Source of the DNA: Aristolochia californica
Taxonomy: Eukaryota > Streptophyta > Magnoliopsida > Piperales > Aristolochiaceae
Assembly (NCBI GenBank): GCA_029961685.1
Contig: JARWKL010000010.1
Location: 29,234,111-29,298,110, forward strand
Reading direction: 5' to 3'
Length of the DNA stretch: 64,000 nucleotides
The notes beneath the pieces are model-generated. The model was given only the letters and a program-made list of their open reading frames with translations, was not told the DNA's origin and made no database searches. Below, one piece after another: positions 1 to 11,208 of the stretch. The translations under genes and the position numbers were made by a program. Within the stretch, counting starts at the first letter, position 1; each line of letters opens with the position of its first letter.

Positions 1-1235
1 CTCCAATGTCCAGAATTCTTAACTAAGTGTTTCTTTCCAAAGACCTGAACTGGCCGATCAATTCTTAGTTTTTACTAATCAGATGATTTCCCAGTGCATC
101 TCTTCAAGTACACGTTCTTTGTAGCTATGCTTTTTTTGCACCAATCATTGAAGAACACTAAATTCTTCTTTTCATGCTATTTTTTCTTTTATCTGTGTAA
201 GTTTTGATGCCAAATATCATTCATTTTGTTTCAATGTATTTTAATGAAATTTTTAATGTTTCAAGCACCATGCGTATTCCGGGTATCAAATTCCTAGAAG
301 TACAAATGGACTGGGAAAGTCTGTAGCTAGGGAGAGTGCTTTGAGCAACATCTTGCTGTCAGAAATACCTTTCCCATTTGATTTTAGTTTGATTTTTTTT
401 GTATTTTTTGTCCTTTTTATGGTCTTTTGTTTTCCAGTAATCTCTCCATTCTTGGAGTTTCCTCATCAAAAACTCATTTCTCATTGTTCTCAAGAAAATA
501 ATTTGCGCCAATGTGCACCCAACGCGATTCACACGAAAACTAGATCGCACGTAGACTTTGAAGTCATCAGATCCGATTGGTATCATGTGCAAATGAATAA
601 AAAATTTTAACACCCTATATGATCCAATCCACAATAGAGTCTGGATCAATTTTTTTATGCCCAATCTGCAACAAGTTGCATGTGGACTACTTGGTCTCCC
701 GATTTGACAAACCTCATCTGCGACCCTACTTAGTGCACGTGAACTCCCACAACCAACAAGACAGTCAGTGCAGCAATACTGCACTGGGAGTAACAATACA
801 TTTTAGGGTTTATGGTTTAGGTTTCAAGGGTTAGGATAACATGTTTATTTTCATATGCTTGGAACAAATACTATAATGCAGTTATGAGGTATTTATTTGT
901 ATGATCTGATGGGCATGCTGTTATGAGCAATTAATTTATGTTATTTGACGGACAATTCAAATCTCTTTCCGTTCTAGTTTTATGAACACTATACGTATGG
1001 ATAAAGGGGAGCAAGAGAGACAACCAATTTTCAGTCCCAAAAATCATTTTTAGAACTTAGGATGTCTGAAATTGTGTTCTCCAAACTAAGCATTCACCCC
1101 TTAGATTTTAGAAATTTATCCTTCTTTTGACATAAAAATTATTCCCTAACATACTGTATTAGATCAAGATTCATAATAAACCATAACAATACAAGCAAAG
1201 TTGCTAAAAAAATTCTAATGGACAATGAAGCTTAC
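1..1235. other. Left edge: presumed intron 3 of the PRA1.A gene
   Basis: No exon, RNA gene or element could be recognised here. The PRA1.A gene on the minus strand has a good splice donor at 1231-1235, so this stretch should be its third intron. The exon expected next is not found, so the rest of the gene lies beyond the window edge. Short open frames near 341-834 show no family resemblance and lie in AT-rich intron-like sequence. Confidence 0.6.
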
Positions 1236-2527
1236 CTGTCATTGAGAAAAGCAAGACTTAGTGCTGTTAATAGAGCAGCAACAATAGCAAGTGGTTTCCT
1301 GAGAAATCCCATGCCTGCAAATCAGACAAAACAACAGATAATCAACCCCTGAGCAGTTTATGAAATTATTAGCCAAACACCGATCTTAACAAAGAAGGAG
1401 AAAAAAGAAGCAGGAGACAATTTACCTAGTATGAAAATTACCATGATGAAATAGTTCGTGCGATAGCTGCATACCAGATACCAATATAATACAAGGTGAG
1501 TTAACACAGTAAGTAAAACAAATATAAAAAAATGAATTACCTAATAAATGACAAAATTCCATGATAAAAAGATTAAAGACTAACAATATTGACAGGCTAA
1601 GAATAATAGCAAAGACCTATCTGCTAAATTCAAGGACAAACACAAAAGTGGAATCAGAAAATGATAACTGCATTTGCTTGTTAGTTTGAGTGGTGGAGAA
1701 GAAATAAATACTGGCACAATTAACTACTTTCAAATCTCATAAGCAGTTTATAACAGAAAAAATGAGAAGAGGATCCTCAGTCAAGATTGCTAAAACAACT
1801 AGAAAAACACAAATTTGACCGCATTAAATTTCAGGCAACACTATCCAATCATCAACGGGATTCTCAATCCAAAATAAGCACAGGATATAAGAAATCACAC
1901 ATATAGACTGATAAGTCATGCCGACACATTATTTCTGCAAGAAACATGATCCCGTCTAATAATATAAGTAATCACAAGTATAGACTCTGAAATTAATGCC
2001 GACATCTTTTCCGCAAGAAACATGATCCCGCGTAATAATAAAAGCACTTCATATTTCGTAACAACAGCGCACAACAAGTTCACAAGAAACCAAAATAAAT
2101 TAGACAAAGACAATAAAATCAACACTGATACAGAAACCCTCCTGCTAAGAAATAGAAGTCCTACTTCCGGGCAGCGTTGGAATATGTAATTCGTATGAAA
2201 TCAATACAAACGAAAGCGCCACTCACTATAGTCAATTTGGTATGAAGTCCTCCGTAATATGTAATTCAATATCATCGTTAGACAATTCAAGGAGACGATC
2301 AAGGAAGATCTTCTTTACAGCAAGTGTAACACAATCGCTATCAAAAACAAAAAAGGGAAAACATCTTACTAAAAGAGATTGCATTTGAGGCGGCTGTTCC
2401 ACTTGGAATAGGATCTGGGAAAGGTAAACTTGGAGAAGAACTCGGTAAGAGGTCGCGGAGGTGAAGACCAATCCACCTCTCGAAGACCATCCATTAGATC
2501 TTCGGCAGTCACATTTGTCCAATCCAT
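1236..2527 (-). CDS. PRA1.A: PRA1 family protein A (prenylated Rab acceptor), 5' part only
   Basis: This is the N-terminal part of a plant PRA1.A-type protein, a small multi-spanning membrane protein of the endomembrane system thought to help place prenylated Rab GTPases. Three exons read in phase: 2370-2527, 1426-1466 and 1236-1314. Both introns have GT/AG borders. The start is the ATG at 2525-2527. The 92 residues seen begin MDWTNVTAEDLMDGLREVDW, then a segment rich in S, P and R ending NSRLKCNLF, the family signature YYRTNYFIMVIFILG, and a hydrophobic stretch ending LAFLND. This order matches what I know of PRA1.A1 of Arabidopsis (At5g02040). The remaining C-terminal exons are off the left edge. 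Intron 1 is about 900 bp and holds an imperfect 77-bp tandem duplication. Family call is firm; the exact paralogue is not certain. Confidence 0.9.
1894..2047. repeat. Imperfect tandem duplication, period about 77 bp, in PRA1.A intron 1
   Basis: Two adjacent copies share the run gcaagaaacatgatcccg and the surrounding 'tatagact' and 'atgccgaca' blocks, offset by about 77 bp. It lies wholly inside the first intron and changes no exon. Confidence 0.75.
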
Positions 2528-2893
2528 CTCAAAAAACCCTAATCAAGAGACTGGGGGAGACCAAAAGAAACCCTACTAGAAAGAGAAAAAAGGTGAAAAG
2601 GAATAAAAAAGCACGGAAAAGAAAATTCTGTTTCAATTTTTTTCTGCTTCCGTTGGAGTCTTTAAAGATAGCTGAGCTCTGAGAGGAGTTCTGTCTTGCC
2701 AGAGATGAATACACTTTGGTAGGAACTCCGAGGTGGAGACTGGTGGTGGCTTGCGTGTTATGCTTTATGCATTCGCTGACCTGCTGCCTTGAAACTATTA
2801 GGTGACGAACCTGTCCTCCTCGACTCTGGATTATGCAAGAAAAACTGAGAGGTAAGCGAAAATCAGGAAGGAAGCAAAATAATGGATAAAGTT

Positions 2894-2900
2894 TAAAAAA
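2894..2900 (-). terminator. RNA polymerase III T-run after tRNA-Val
   Basis: Seven T residues in a row on the minus strand begin four bases after the 3' end of the tRNA, the usual place and form of a Pol III stop. Confidence 0.8.
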
Positions 2901-2904
2901 ATAA

Positions 2905-2978
2905 TGTCTGAGCCCGGGTTCGAACCGGGGACCTCTAGTGTGTGAGACTAGCGTGATAACCAACTACACCACCCAGAC
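2905..2978 (-). tRNA. tRNA-Val (anticodon CAC)
   Basis: The minus strand folds as a complete 74-nt tRNA. The acceptor stem GTCTGGG pairs with CTCAGAC (one G-U pair), followed by discriminator A. The A box region reads TGGTGTAGTTGG and the B box GGTTCGAACCC. The anticodon loop holds CAC, for valine. No intron is present. A run of seven T on the minus strand just downstream (2894-2900) is a good RNA polymerase III terminator. It sits upstream of the PRA1.A gene in the same orientation. The CCA end is not encoded, as expected for a nuclear gene. Confidence 0.96.
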
Positions 2979-4288
2979 TTCAACGCTTTTCATTAGCCAA
3001 TTTTATATTGATTGCTTTTATCCATGAAGCCATTTATTTAAATTTTGATGTTCCAAGAACATCTCATCAATCATTAAACACATTAAATTAATTCCCAAAT
3101 TAATAAATGAATAGAAACATAAATTTTTCCATGTTTAGACTAGAGATTAAATAAAACATAATAAAAAATAACATAAATTTATTCTCTTCTAGGAAAGTCA
3201 TCCAATCCAATGTTGGCCTAGAAATGCAGGTTCATGTCAGATAAAAAGATATTGATTCTAACTCTTCCTTCACTTTGTAGAAAATAACATTCAAAAACAC
3301 AAAAATCTGAATAGAGAAATCTCGTTACAACGTAAAGGGTAATCTGAATAATAAATTATGGAGCCAATCACATTAAAGAAGAGAATAGAGAAAGGAGAGA
3401 AGAAATTATGAGCAACATGTGCAGTAAAAGAATAAAACAATGTAGTTCCATTATTAATGGCGTAATGGTGATACGCAAGGTTGAAGAATAAACAAAAAGA
3501 AATACAAGAGTAGGCTGGTAGGATTTTATTCATTTTCACCTCCAAGGGAACCCTAAGTTCCTCTTCAAGAACCCTCATTTTAGATAGGCTAGTTTGATAT
3601 TTGGACCACCTTGATGAACATAAATGTGCATTCTTGTTGCCTTTGGCTTGGACTCTTTCAAAATGAGGAAAACTTTAATGTAATGGAAGCTTGAGAGAAG
3701 AAGAAATGCTTCTAGAAGTGTTCTAACTGAAGCTCACCTTCTCCCTTAAGGTCCAAGTAATGCCATTAAAAGTAGTAGCAACATTAGTGAACAAGATCAC
3801 AGTGGCAAATGAAAAGTGTACATTAGTGAACACTATCACAGTGGCAAATGAAAAGTGTGGATAGGATCCCACCTATGAAGCATTTTGATTTTTTTAAAAG
3901 AAAACCACCAAGAGAATTCAGGCATTTTAACATGTTATCGAACTCAAGTGTGAGATGATTAATGTAACATATCTTGAAGAAACTCACCTGTCAATCCTCA
4001 AAATATATTTGTGAAAAGTTTTGTTCAAGTAAATTTAGAGGGGGTGGGGGGTGAATAAGTTTACTAAGATTTTTAAGTTTTTAAAAAACTCATGCAGACA
4101 CGTCCATTATACCAGAATTTTGTAGTGGTTTACATTTACTATTTCAAATTTCTACTACACTCTTAGGGAACTTTTTCCTTGGAATTAAATGATTCACTAT
4201 GAATATCCAAACAACATCTACAGCTTTGAACCTCATAGGTTCGATTATAGCACATACCCAAACACTTTTGGACTTATGATCAATAGGT
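2979..4288. other. Gene-free AT-rich spacer
   Basis: No gene is recognised. The only clear structure is a nearly exact 39-bp tandem duplication at 3781-3858 (both copies contain cacagtggcaaatgaaaag). Open frames here are short and have no family match. Confidence 0.6.
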
Positions 4289-4293
4289 CTAGG

Positions 4294-4604
4294 TATCAAA
4301 CGTCTAGCCAATACAACCCAAAAGACCAGTCTGTTAAGTACGGAAAGCCAAGTACTTAACCCATCCATGGCAGACAGAACCACCCAAGTGGATGGAACCA
4401 TCTAGCTTTGACACCCACCGTTCTTATTCCCTATCGCTTCACCCAAGATTTGAACACGGAACGTGGTGCCTAGCTCTGATACCATGTCAAACATCTAGCC
4501 AATACAAGTCAACAGACCGGTCTGTTAAGTGCGAAAAGCCAAGTACCTAACTCATCCGTGGTGGACGAAACCACCCAGGTGGACGGAACCACCTAACTCT
4601 GACA
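4294..4604 (-). mobile_element. TRIM (miniature LTR element), 311 bp, complete, with TSD
   Basis: Two direct LTR copies of 120 bp (4294-4413 and 4485-4604) flank an internal region of only 71 bp (4414-4484). On the minus strand the LTR begins TGTCAGAG and ends TTTGACA (one outer base mutated in the left copy). It is followed at once by the primer site TGGTATCAGAGC, complementary to the 3' end of initiator tRNA-Met. A G-rich stretch (GGTGGG) precedes the other LTR. The 5-bp target duplication CTAGG is exact on both sides (4289-4293 and 4605-4609). It encodes no protein. It shares its LTR core with the elements at 47.2-48.1 kb and so belongs to one family. Confidence 0.9.
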
Positions 4605-4609
4605 CTAGG

Positions 4610-5799
4610 TATAAGCACCTAGACCCAAAAGGGATTTATAAAATTACAACAAATCAATCAACTTCAATTGACTTAAGATTAAAGATATTTTACTTTAAAA
4701 TATGCTCAATAAATACCTTTTAACAAGCAAATATTCAATAAAAAACAATAACAATGTTACAACATAATTTCTAGGTTAAACTATAAAATTAATTAGTAGA
4801 ATTATAATAGATTTGAAGCAAACTCAATTGATGCTAATGAGAATTGAAGCTTTAATTTGATAAAACAAATACTCAATGGTTATTAATCAAAACTTCAAAC
4901 ACTTTGAGAAAGTATTCAAGAGATGTAAAAATAAATATAGAAATACTTAGCTCAAAACTTGAGTGGAGAATTCAATCTCATATTTCAAAATCAAACCTTT
5001 TGAAACCACTTGAATATGACAAAGATTCTTACCAAAGCTAGATAAAAACTTGGGTATTTTGTGGATAAAATTCTTACCAAAGCTAGAAAAAAACTTGGGT
5101 ATTTAAAGGACAAAATTCAACTTAAAAAAATAAAACTAGTTTTTGCAAAAAAAAAGAGGCATGTTTCTAGCTCTTGTAAAACAATAATGAAAAATATTTC
5201 TGAAATTATGTAAAATACTTAATAAATTCTACTAGTGTTGTTTGTCATTTTGATAGGTCACTCACATAATTTGAAGACATTTGAAAGATCTTGAATTTCC
5301 ATATTTATAATTTAGGGTCAAATCTTTTGCTTTGAGGTCAAACCCTTGGTGCTCAAAGGCTCTTTTGAGGGTGGAATGTTTTGCCTTACTCAAATCTCAT
5401 ATCTTCTATCTCCTATAGGGGTTGACTCCTTTCTGCAGGGGCCAGATCCTTCTTGTTCAACAACTTTAGTTTGGGTTGAATCCTCTTGATGTAGTCAACT
5501 CCTTTATACTGTATTTTCTTATAGGGCTTGACTCCTTAAATAATCCAAACTTATTGAAATTCAGGTTCAATTTCTTGTTCCTTGTGGCTAACTATATATA
5601 GGGTCAACTCCTTTTTGTGATGCAATAAAAATTTGATTTGAAAATAAGTTTTTTGAGCTCGATTTATTGCATGTGGGCTTGACTCCATGTACATGTGTTT
5701 GATCTTTAATAACAAGTAAGAAGAGTGGTATCAATGTAATTTACTTTATAATTCAACACTTATTTTTACCTTGTAATAAAGGGTATTTATGTAAGTGTG
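4610..5799. other. Gene-free stretch with short duplications and recurring GACTCC motifs
   Basis: No coding gene is seen. At 5025-5114 there is a 45-bp tandem duplication (both copies contain ttcttaccaaagctaga). From about 5320 to 5700 the motif 'gggttgactcctt' and variants recur irregularly on the plus strand, which suggests a decayed repeat, not a gene. Confidence 0.5.
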
Positions 5800-6036
5800 T
5801 AACTCAAAGTTTTTATATAAAGAAAAAAGCAGAGGATTAGGGTTTCACTTCGAAAAACACTAGTCTCCTTCCTCAACTTCTCTCACTCAAGCACCTCAAC
5901 TCTTCGATCTTCTTCCCTCTCTTTTCTTCTCACCACAACTCACTCACTCCTTTTCTCTTAATTTTCTTCTTTCTCTAACTCAATATCGTCAAAGAATATA
6001 ATTATGGAATACTAAGATTAAACATGGCATCAGACC
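5800..6036 (+). mobile_element. Probable 3' part of a Copia-type LTR with degenerate primer site
   Basis: A TATA-like stretch (tatataaag near 5815) is followed by a pyrimidine-rich leader with many tct and ctc runs. The stretch ends in 'aaca' at 6024 and TGGCATCAGACC at 6025-6036, two changes from the initiator tRNA-Met primer site TGGTATCAGAGC. This layout matches the end of the Copia LTR at 22265-22724. No matching second LTR and no gag-pol were found here, so it is a fragment. Confidence 0.5.
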
Positions 6037-7058
6037 AAAAGGCCTTATGGTTCCAATTTTTTTCTGCTCGATTACGTAAAAAGTTGCATGGGACAGGTTA
6101 TTGATGAGTTGTTGGCAATCACTCAAACTAGATAAGTTATTCAACTTGATTTTTTTTTTGTTTTAGAACAAAAATGCAAATATCAATTGCATTTGATACC
6201 ACAATGACACACAAAAGTGTGGACAAAATCACACCTATGAAGTATTTGATTAAAAAAACATAAACAATATTCCTGAGTTTACTTTCTTATACCAAAGTAA
6301 ATGGGAGATGTCAAATGGACTATCTCAAGCAGCATACCTTCCAATGCAAACATTTACAACAATGAGTACAGAATGTAAGAGATCAGCTTGTTCAATTAGG
6401 CAAAATTGGAAGCCTAATCCATTCTGATTCTTAGATCATAACAGGAATGCAATACATCAAAATGCAACTTATGATGAAGAAGATCAATCTCTCGCAATTT
6501 ATCCTTCGTTTAGCTCAAAATTGTCGCGCTTTAAAAGATAATCTGTCATGGTATCCCTTACCAAAGAATAAAAAAACCCACTTCTATCTCCCTCCATGGA
6601 ATGAGCTATTGTACTCCTAATTATGATGGAGAAGATCAATCACTCACAATTTATCCTTCATTTGACCTTCTCTCCTGATTTCTCAGTACTGGGAAGATAT
6701 GAGTTGCCTGTAATCTTCTCTCCCAAATTCTTCTCAACCCATGTTTACTTAAGGGCCTGAGTGGGCAAGAGGAAGAGTGGCCATGTCGGCAAACTCCTTT
6801 TTCCTCTCGACCCCCATTGTTTACTAAATATATATAGATTCGAGCCACAAGAAGTGAATCTGAGAAGCGTTCATCTTCAATATCAGTTCAGTCGTACAAT
6901 GATTTCCAGTTTACAGTTAAAATCATTAAACAATCCATAGTATGAGATTGCGTCCAATTAAACTGTTAAAACAGTAATTTACATAAGAGTAGAAGCAGAC
7001 AGCTATCGACTGGTTTACAGCTTCTATCAAGTTTTGAGTAGGCAAATTTAGCCGACTG
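6037..7058. other. Spacer and 3' flank of the bHLH gene
   Basis: No gene is recognised. Two similar blocks (about 6473 and 6624) share 'gaagatcaatc' and 'caatttatccttc', so a short local duplication is likely. The last few hundred bases should include the 3' UTR of the bHLH gene on the minus strand. Confidence 0.45.
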
Positions 7059-10000
7059 TCAAGCAACAGGAGGCCTGAGTACATGATCTTGAGAGGTGTC
7101 TAAAGATGCAGGCGGCATCCATTGCCACATTGCAATCGGAGGGTAGTTTGGAAAAGGGACTGCCTTGTTATTTGTGGCGAAAGCAGCAGCAGCAGCATGG
7201 AACGCAGCAGCTGGATGAGGCATGAACGGTGATGGCACACTCATTCCTTTCAGTAACTGTTCCATCTTCTCCTTTTCTGCCTTCAGTCTCACTTTTTCAT
7301 CTCGCAGCTCCGTCTTCTCAGCCTGAAATTGAAAAACAATCAGATCATACACTTAAAGGTATATTTGATGCCACGCCTAGATGACATGCATAACAATATC
7401 AGAAACCTATCATTGTGCCAATATCTCAACATGGTTACCATGATTATGCTACCAAAGTTGGCGAGAATCGATGTAGCAATAGTGCCAGTATGCTCCTGAA
7501 TCCAGTTTCCTGAATTGGCATTGCTTTCATTTATTTTAAGAAGTCAATATTTTCCAAAAGTTCAAAGATTACAGAGAAAACTTTGATTGAAACACATCCA
7601 AATGGATAGAGTATATGATCTGAAAAATTCACCCATTCTGCAGGACACGGAATTCACCAATTCAGAGGGAATAATCATCCATGGTCAGATCTGTTAGTAC
7701 ACATGGAGAGGGTGAATAGGACCCATAACTCCATGTGATTGCGTCTCATCCATCCTCTCCACATGATTGGAGGGGACTATGACTGGCTTCTAGTCCACAT
7801 ACTAGCAAATCTGAACTCTAATTATCCTCCCAAAAGGGACTACAACCATTATAATTCAGGACCAAATGAAGACAATATGTCATTGTGGCTCTAGGTTTGT
7901 CCTTTTCTGGCGAACAACATTTGTGTAGCTCAGAAGAAGCTAAAGTATGTTTTGCTGGGTTAAAATGGATTTTGCTGGTTGTCAGGCTATATGTAGAAGA
8001 TTTATTGAACCCACCAGGTCGGAAATAAGTTCTTGAGTCAGCAGGTGTATAGGAGCATGCCCTTTTACTAAATTGGGCAAATCATTCTTAATGTAGACCA
8101 AATGTCCAACCGGCTTGCATGAAGTTTCCAGGTAAAGAGATGCTATTTCCCCATAGTAAGGTTTGACATGAGATACGTCAAAGAATAGGAACCACATAGA
8201 AAGTACCTTCAGATTCTTTATGGTATCTTGAAGTGCCTCATTTGTTTCTTTAAGCTTCTGTTCTTCAACACGAAGCTGTTTTAAAAGGCGAGCAGCATCA
8301 CTTAAAATAATGACTTTGTCGGACTTTGGTGGCCTCCCAGGGTCTAAAATGGAACATAACTCTACAAACCTGATAGTAAAACAAAATCCACTATCAAATG
8401 AGAATGAAAGAAATCAACAAGCATCAAAATGAAAGCATGAACTAATGAGACTTTGAACCTATCATTAAGCCTATCTCTTCGCATTTTTTCACGGCATGCT
8501 TTCGTGCCAAGGCCTGCACATGACTCTGCGCGAGTTCTGCAAGATAAGGATTGGTTAATGGCAAATTAACATTAAAAAGGAACTAGAAGGAGATACAGAA
8601 TATCAGCAGATAAACATATGCAAGGCAGAAGAGCTAGTAAGGATCTCTTGAGTAAAGATGGGTCTCAAGAGCAGTTGGTCAATTGATAAGTCAGCCAATT
8701 CAAAGCAAATCAAGACTGCAATTTAAAAAATGGCATGACGTAGTGCCTGAACCAGGGCACTGGATCATCTGAAATGTTTGATTTGAGACAATTGTTGTAG
8801 AATATATTCTAATCCTTTACTAAGACATGAAATCTGCAGAACAATGTAATTTAGAGAACAGCAACAAGAGTAAATTAGCAGCAGAACTTCCAAAATCTCC
8901 ACCGTTAAGTTTACCAAAACCCAAATAAATCTCTTTTCTGTCTCTTATACACCCATACCAGTAAGTAATTCTCATATCATCTAACCCGTCTACTTATTGA
9001 GAAACATCATAAAAAGCTATTAAATACTTAAGTTAACAATTAAAATATAACACAACATAAAAGAATATTTGTACATATGCTTTTCACCATTATTTTTCTT
9101 CCCATTTATACTATGTTTATCAAGTAGCATTACCATGTAAAAATACCTAATTCAAATATTGACTAATTCATGGTTGATCCATTGTTGGGTCATTCAGATT
9201 AAATCTTTTAACCCTTAGTGATTCAAAGGCACAACCGATTTATTTCTAAGTAGCGTTAGTTTTGCAGAACTAATGTCAAGATTTTCCACTTTTAGAACAA
9301 AACCAAACAGAACCTTCTGAGTTTTGCAGCATCTCATGACTTGCAACACCATCATAGCACGCCTCGTAATGAAGGTCTGTGCAGAAAACTAGCCTAATCT
9401 CCTTTTGAATCTCCATCATGGATCATACATAAAAGGCAAGAACAATCACAATCAAGTCCAACTTATACCCTAAGCTCTCCACTAGGTAAATGTCCCAATT
9501 AATGTCCATAACCAATATCACATCCAAGTACAGGCCATTTCATTGGTCTTGACTTTGTCTATTATATTCATTATGTATCTCCTTTCTGTTACTCATATTC
9601 CTTTATGTTTCAGTCCATCAATTTCCATACGCATTCCATATGGAGTCAGTCACAGAGTCCATGTAAGCGTCTAGCCACAGGGATGAGCTGTTGTCATGGT
9701 ATTTCACCCAGTTGGTGAAGATCACACTCTCTTCTTTTTCTTTAGATAGTATATATATAACCTTGGTTATTGGAAGCTCCATAGCCAGCAGTATAATCCT
9801 CAAATAGTTACAAAGCTTTGTGCTTCTAAAACATCTCTACAACCAATTTGGTGTAGATTTTAAAAGCTTTACAATAATACTTGTTGTGTAACCACAACAT
9901 GTAGAAAAAAGGGAATACATACTTCTACACATCTATGGGTATGTGATGTAAACCATAAAAAGAATATGTTAGATAATGAACTACCCGTCTCTTTTACAGG

Positions 10001-11208
10001 TAAAGGTTACTGCTCATCATCAGGAAAGAATTTTAAGCATCAAGAAAAAAAGTTTCAAGCATCAAGTGATAGAGCTGGCTGAAGGATCAGCAAAAAGTTA
10101 AATCCTTGCCTTTTTCTGGAAGATGCCTTATCAGAGCAGTTGCTTTCTTTGCTTAAGATATCAAGCCCCTCGCCTTCACTGGATACAGAAATCATAGCAT
10201 CAATTTCCAAACAAAGTTAGCCGAGTTCACAAATTTCCCCACGAATTAAAGAAACCAAATAAAGAAAAAGCTTCTATTGGCAAACATTAGCTTTGAAATA
10301 AATATTGGACTTTCAACAAAAAAAATAACAGAATCTTGTGGAATGAGATTGGAAACTTTAAGGCCAAACGAGTTTTGGTGCAGTTAAGCCTGGAGCTTAC
10401 AGGTAACCAAATAGATAACATGAAAATTTGATAAATCTGTTCATGTTTGTAGACAAAAGTATCTAGAGTAGGACTATGTGGTAGAGTAACTCTGTGAAAC
10501 CTCAGAGAAGGGAATCATTTGGTTTTTTTCTGAAAAGGGGCGTATCCATTAAGAGCCTGAAGGCTAAAAATAGAAGTTTTGGAACAAAAAAATTATAGTG
10601 AACCCATGCTTCATAAAAAAAAGCCCAATCATCCACAAAAAAATAATAAATATAAACTAAGAAATCCAATGGTTCATCCATCACAGAAAGAGTTTCAACT
10701 AAATGTGACGCGGAACTCATCTATGTCGGTGTAGCCCTGAACTATGTAGACACAAAATCATAAAGATACATAATTGCCAACGAATCGATATGAAAAAATA
10801 AATTTCCAAACAATCAAATAGGATTACCGTTAAATCACCAATATGGACAAGAAAACGGAGAAACTGTAAGTCACCGCAATCAAATAGCACACAAAAAGTT
10901 CCCATCAAACAAATAGAACCAGGCAAATCGTCACAGCACGCAGAGGAAAACAGTCAAACAAGAACCAGTACGACGAAAAATGAAGAGGAAAACCTGCCCA
11001 AAGTCCCGGACGAATTTCGGCTTTGGCCATAAATCGACGAGAAACAAAACAAAACAACACAAAGAGCAAAAAAAAAAAAAAAGGGAATGGGCAAGTACCT
11101 TCCAACCCCTTGATCGTTGATAATCTGAGGAGCCCAGATGAAATCAGATGCTTGCACTTCATCGAAGGAATTGTAATCAAGAATCCAGCCGCTTGGAGGA
11201 GAACCCAT
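7059..11208 (-). CDS. ILR3-like bHLH transcription factor (subgroup IVc)
   Basis: A complete gene of five coding exons: 11099-11208, 10110-10178, 8459-8536, 8207-8369 and 7059-7322, giving 227 residues. The start is the ATG at 11206-11208 (protein begins MGSPPSGWILDYNSF). The basic region and first helix (about 70-95) contain TKACREKMRRDRLNDRF. Then come SDAARLLKQLR (second helix), a coiled stretch rich in K, E and L (about 120-165), an alanine-rich segment (FHAAAAAFA), and the tail SLDTSQDHVLRPPVA. This tail and the AMWQWMPP motif are typical of ILR3/bHLH105 and bHLH115. Family members are nuclear and activate iron-deficiency genes as heterodimers. The conserved C-terminus is reported as a contact for the E3 ligase BTS. 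Intron 2 appears to use a GC donor (AG/GCAAGG). The exact paralogue is not settled. Confidence 0.93.

Noticed and set aside
359..796. 145-residue minus-strand frame
   Set aside because: No family resemblance, AT-rich setting, and it lies in the presumed PRA1.A intron.
2529..2963. 144-residue frame overlapping the tRNA gene
   Set aside because: It runs through the tRNA-Val and the PRA1.A upstream region; the tRNA structure is decisive.
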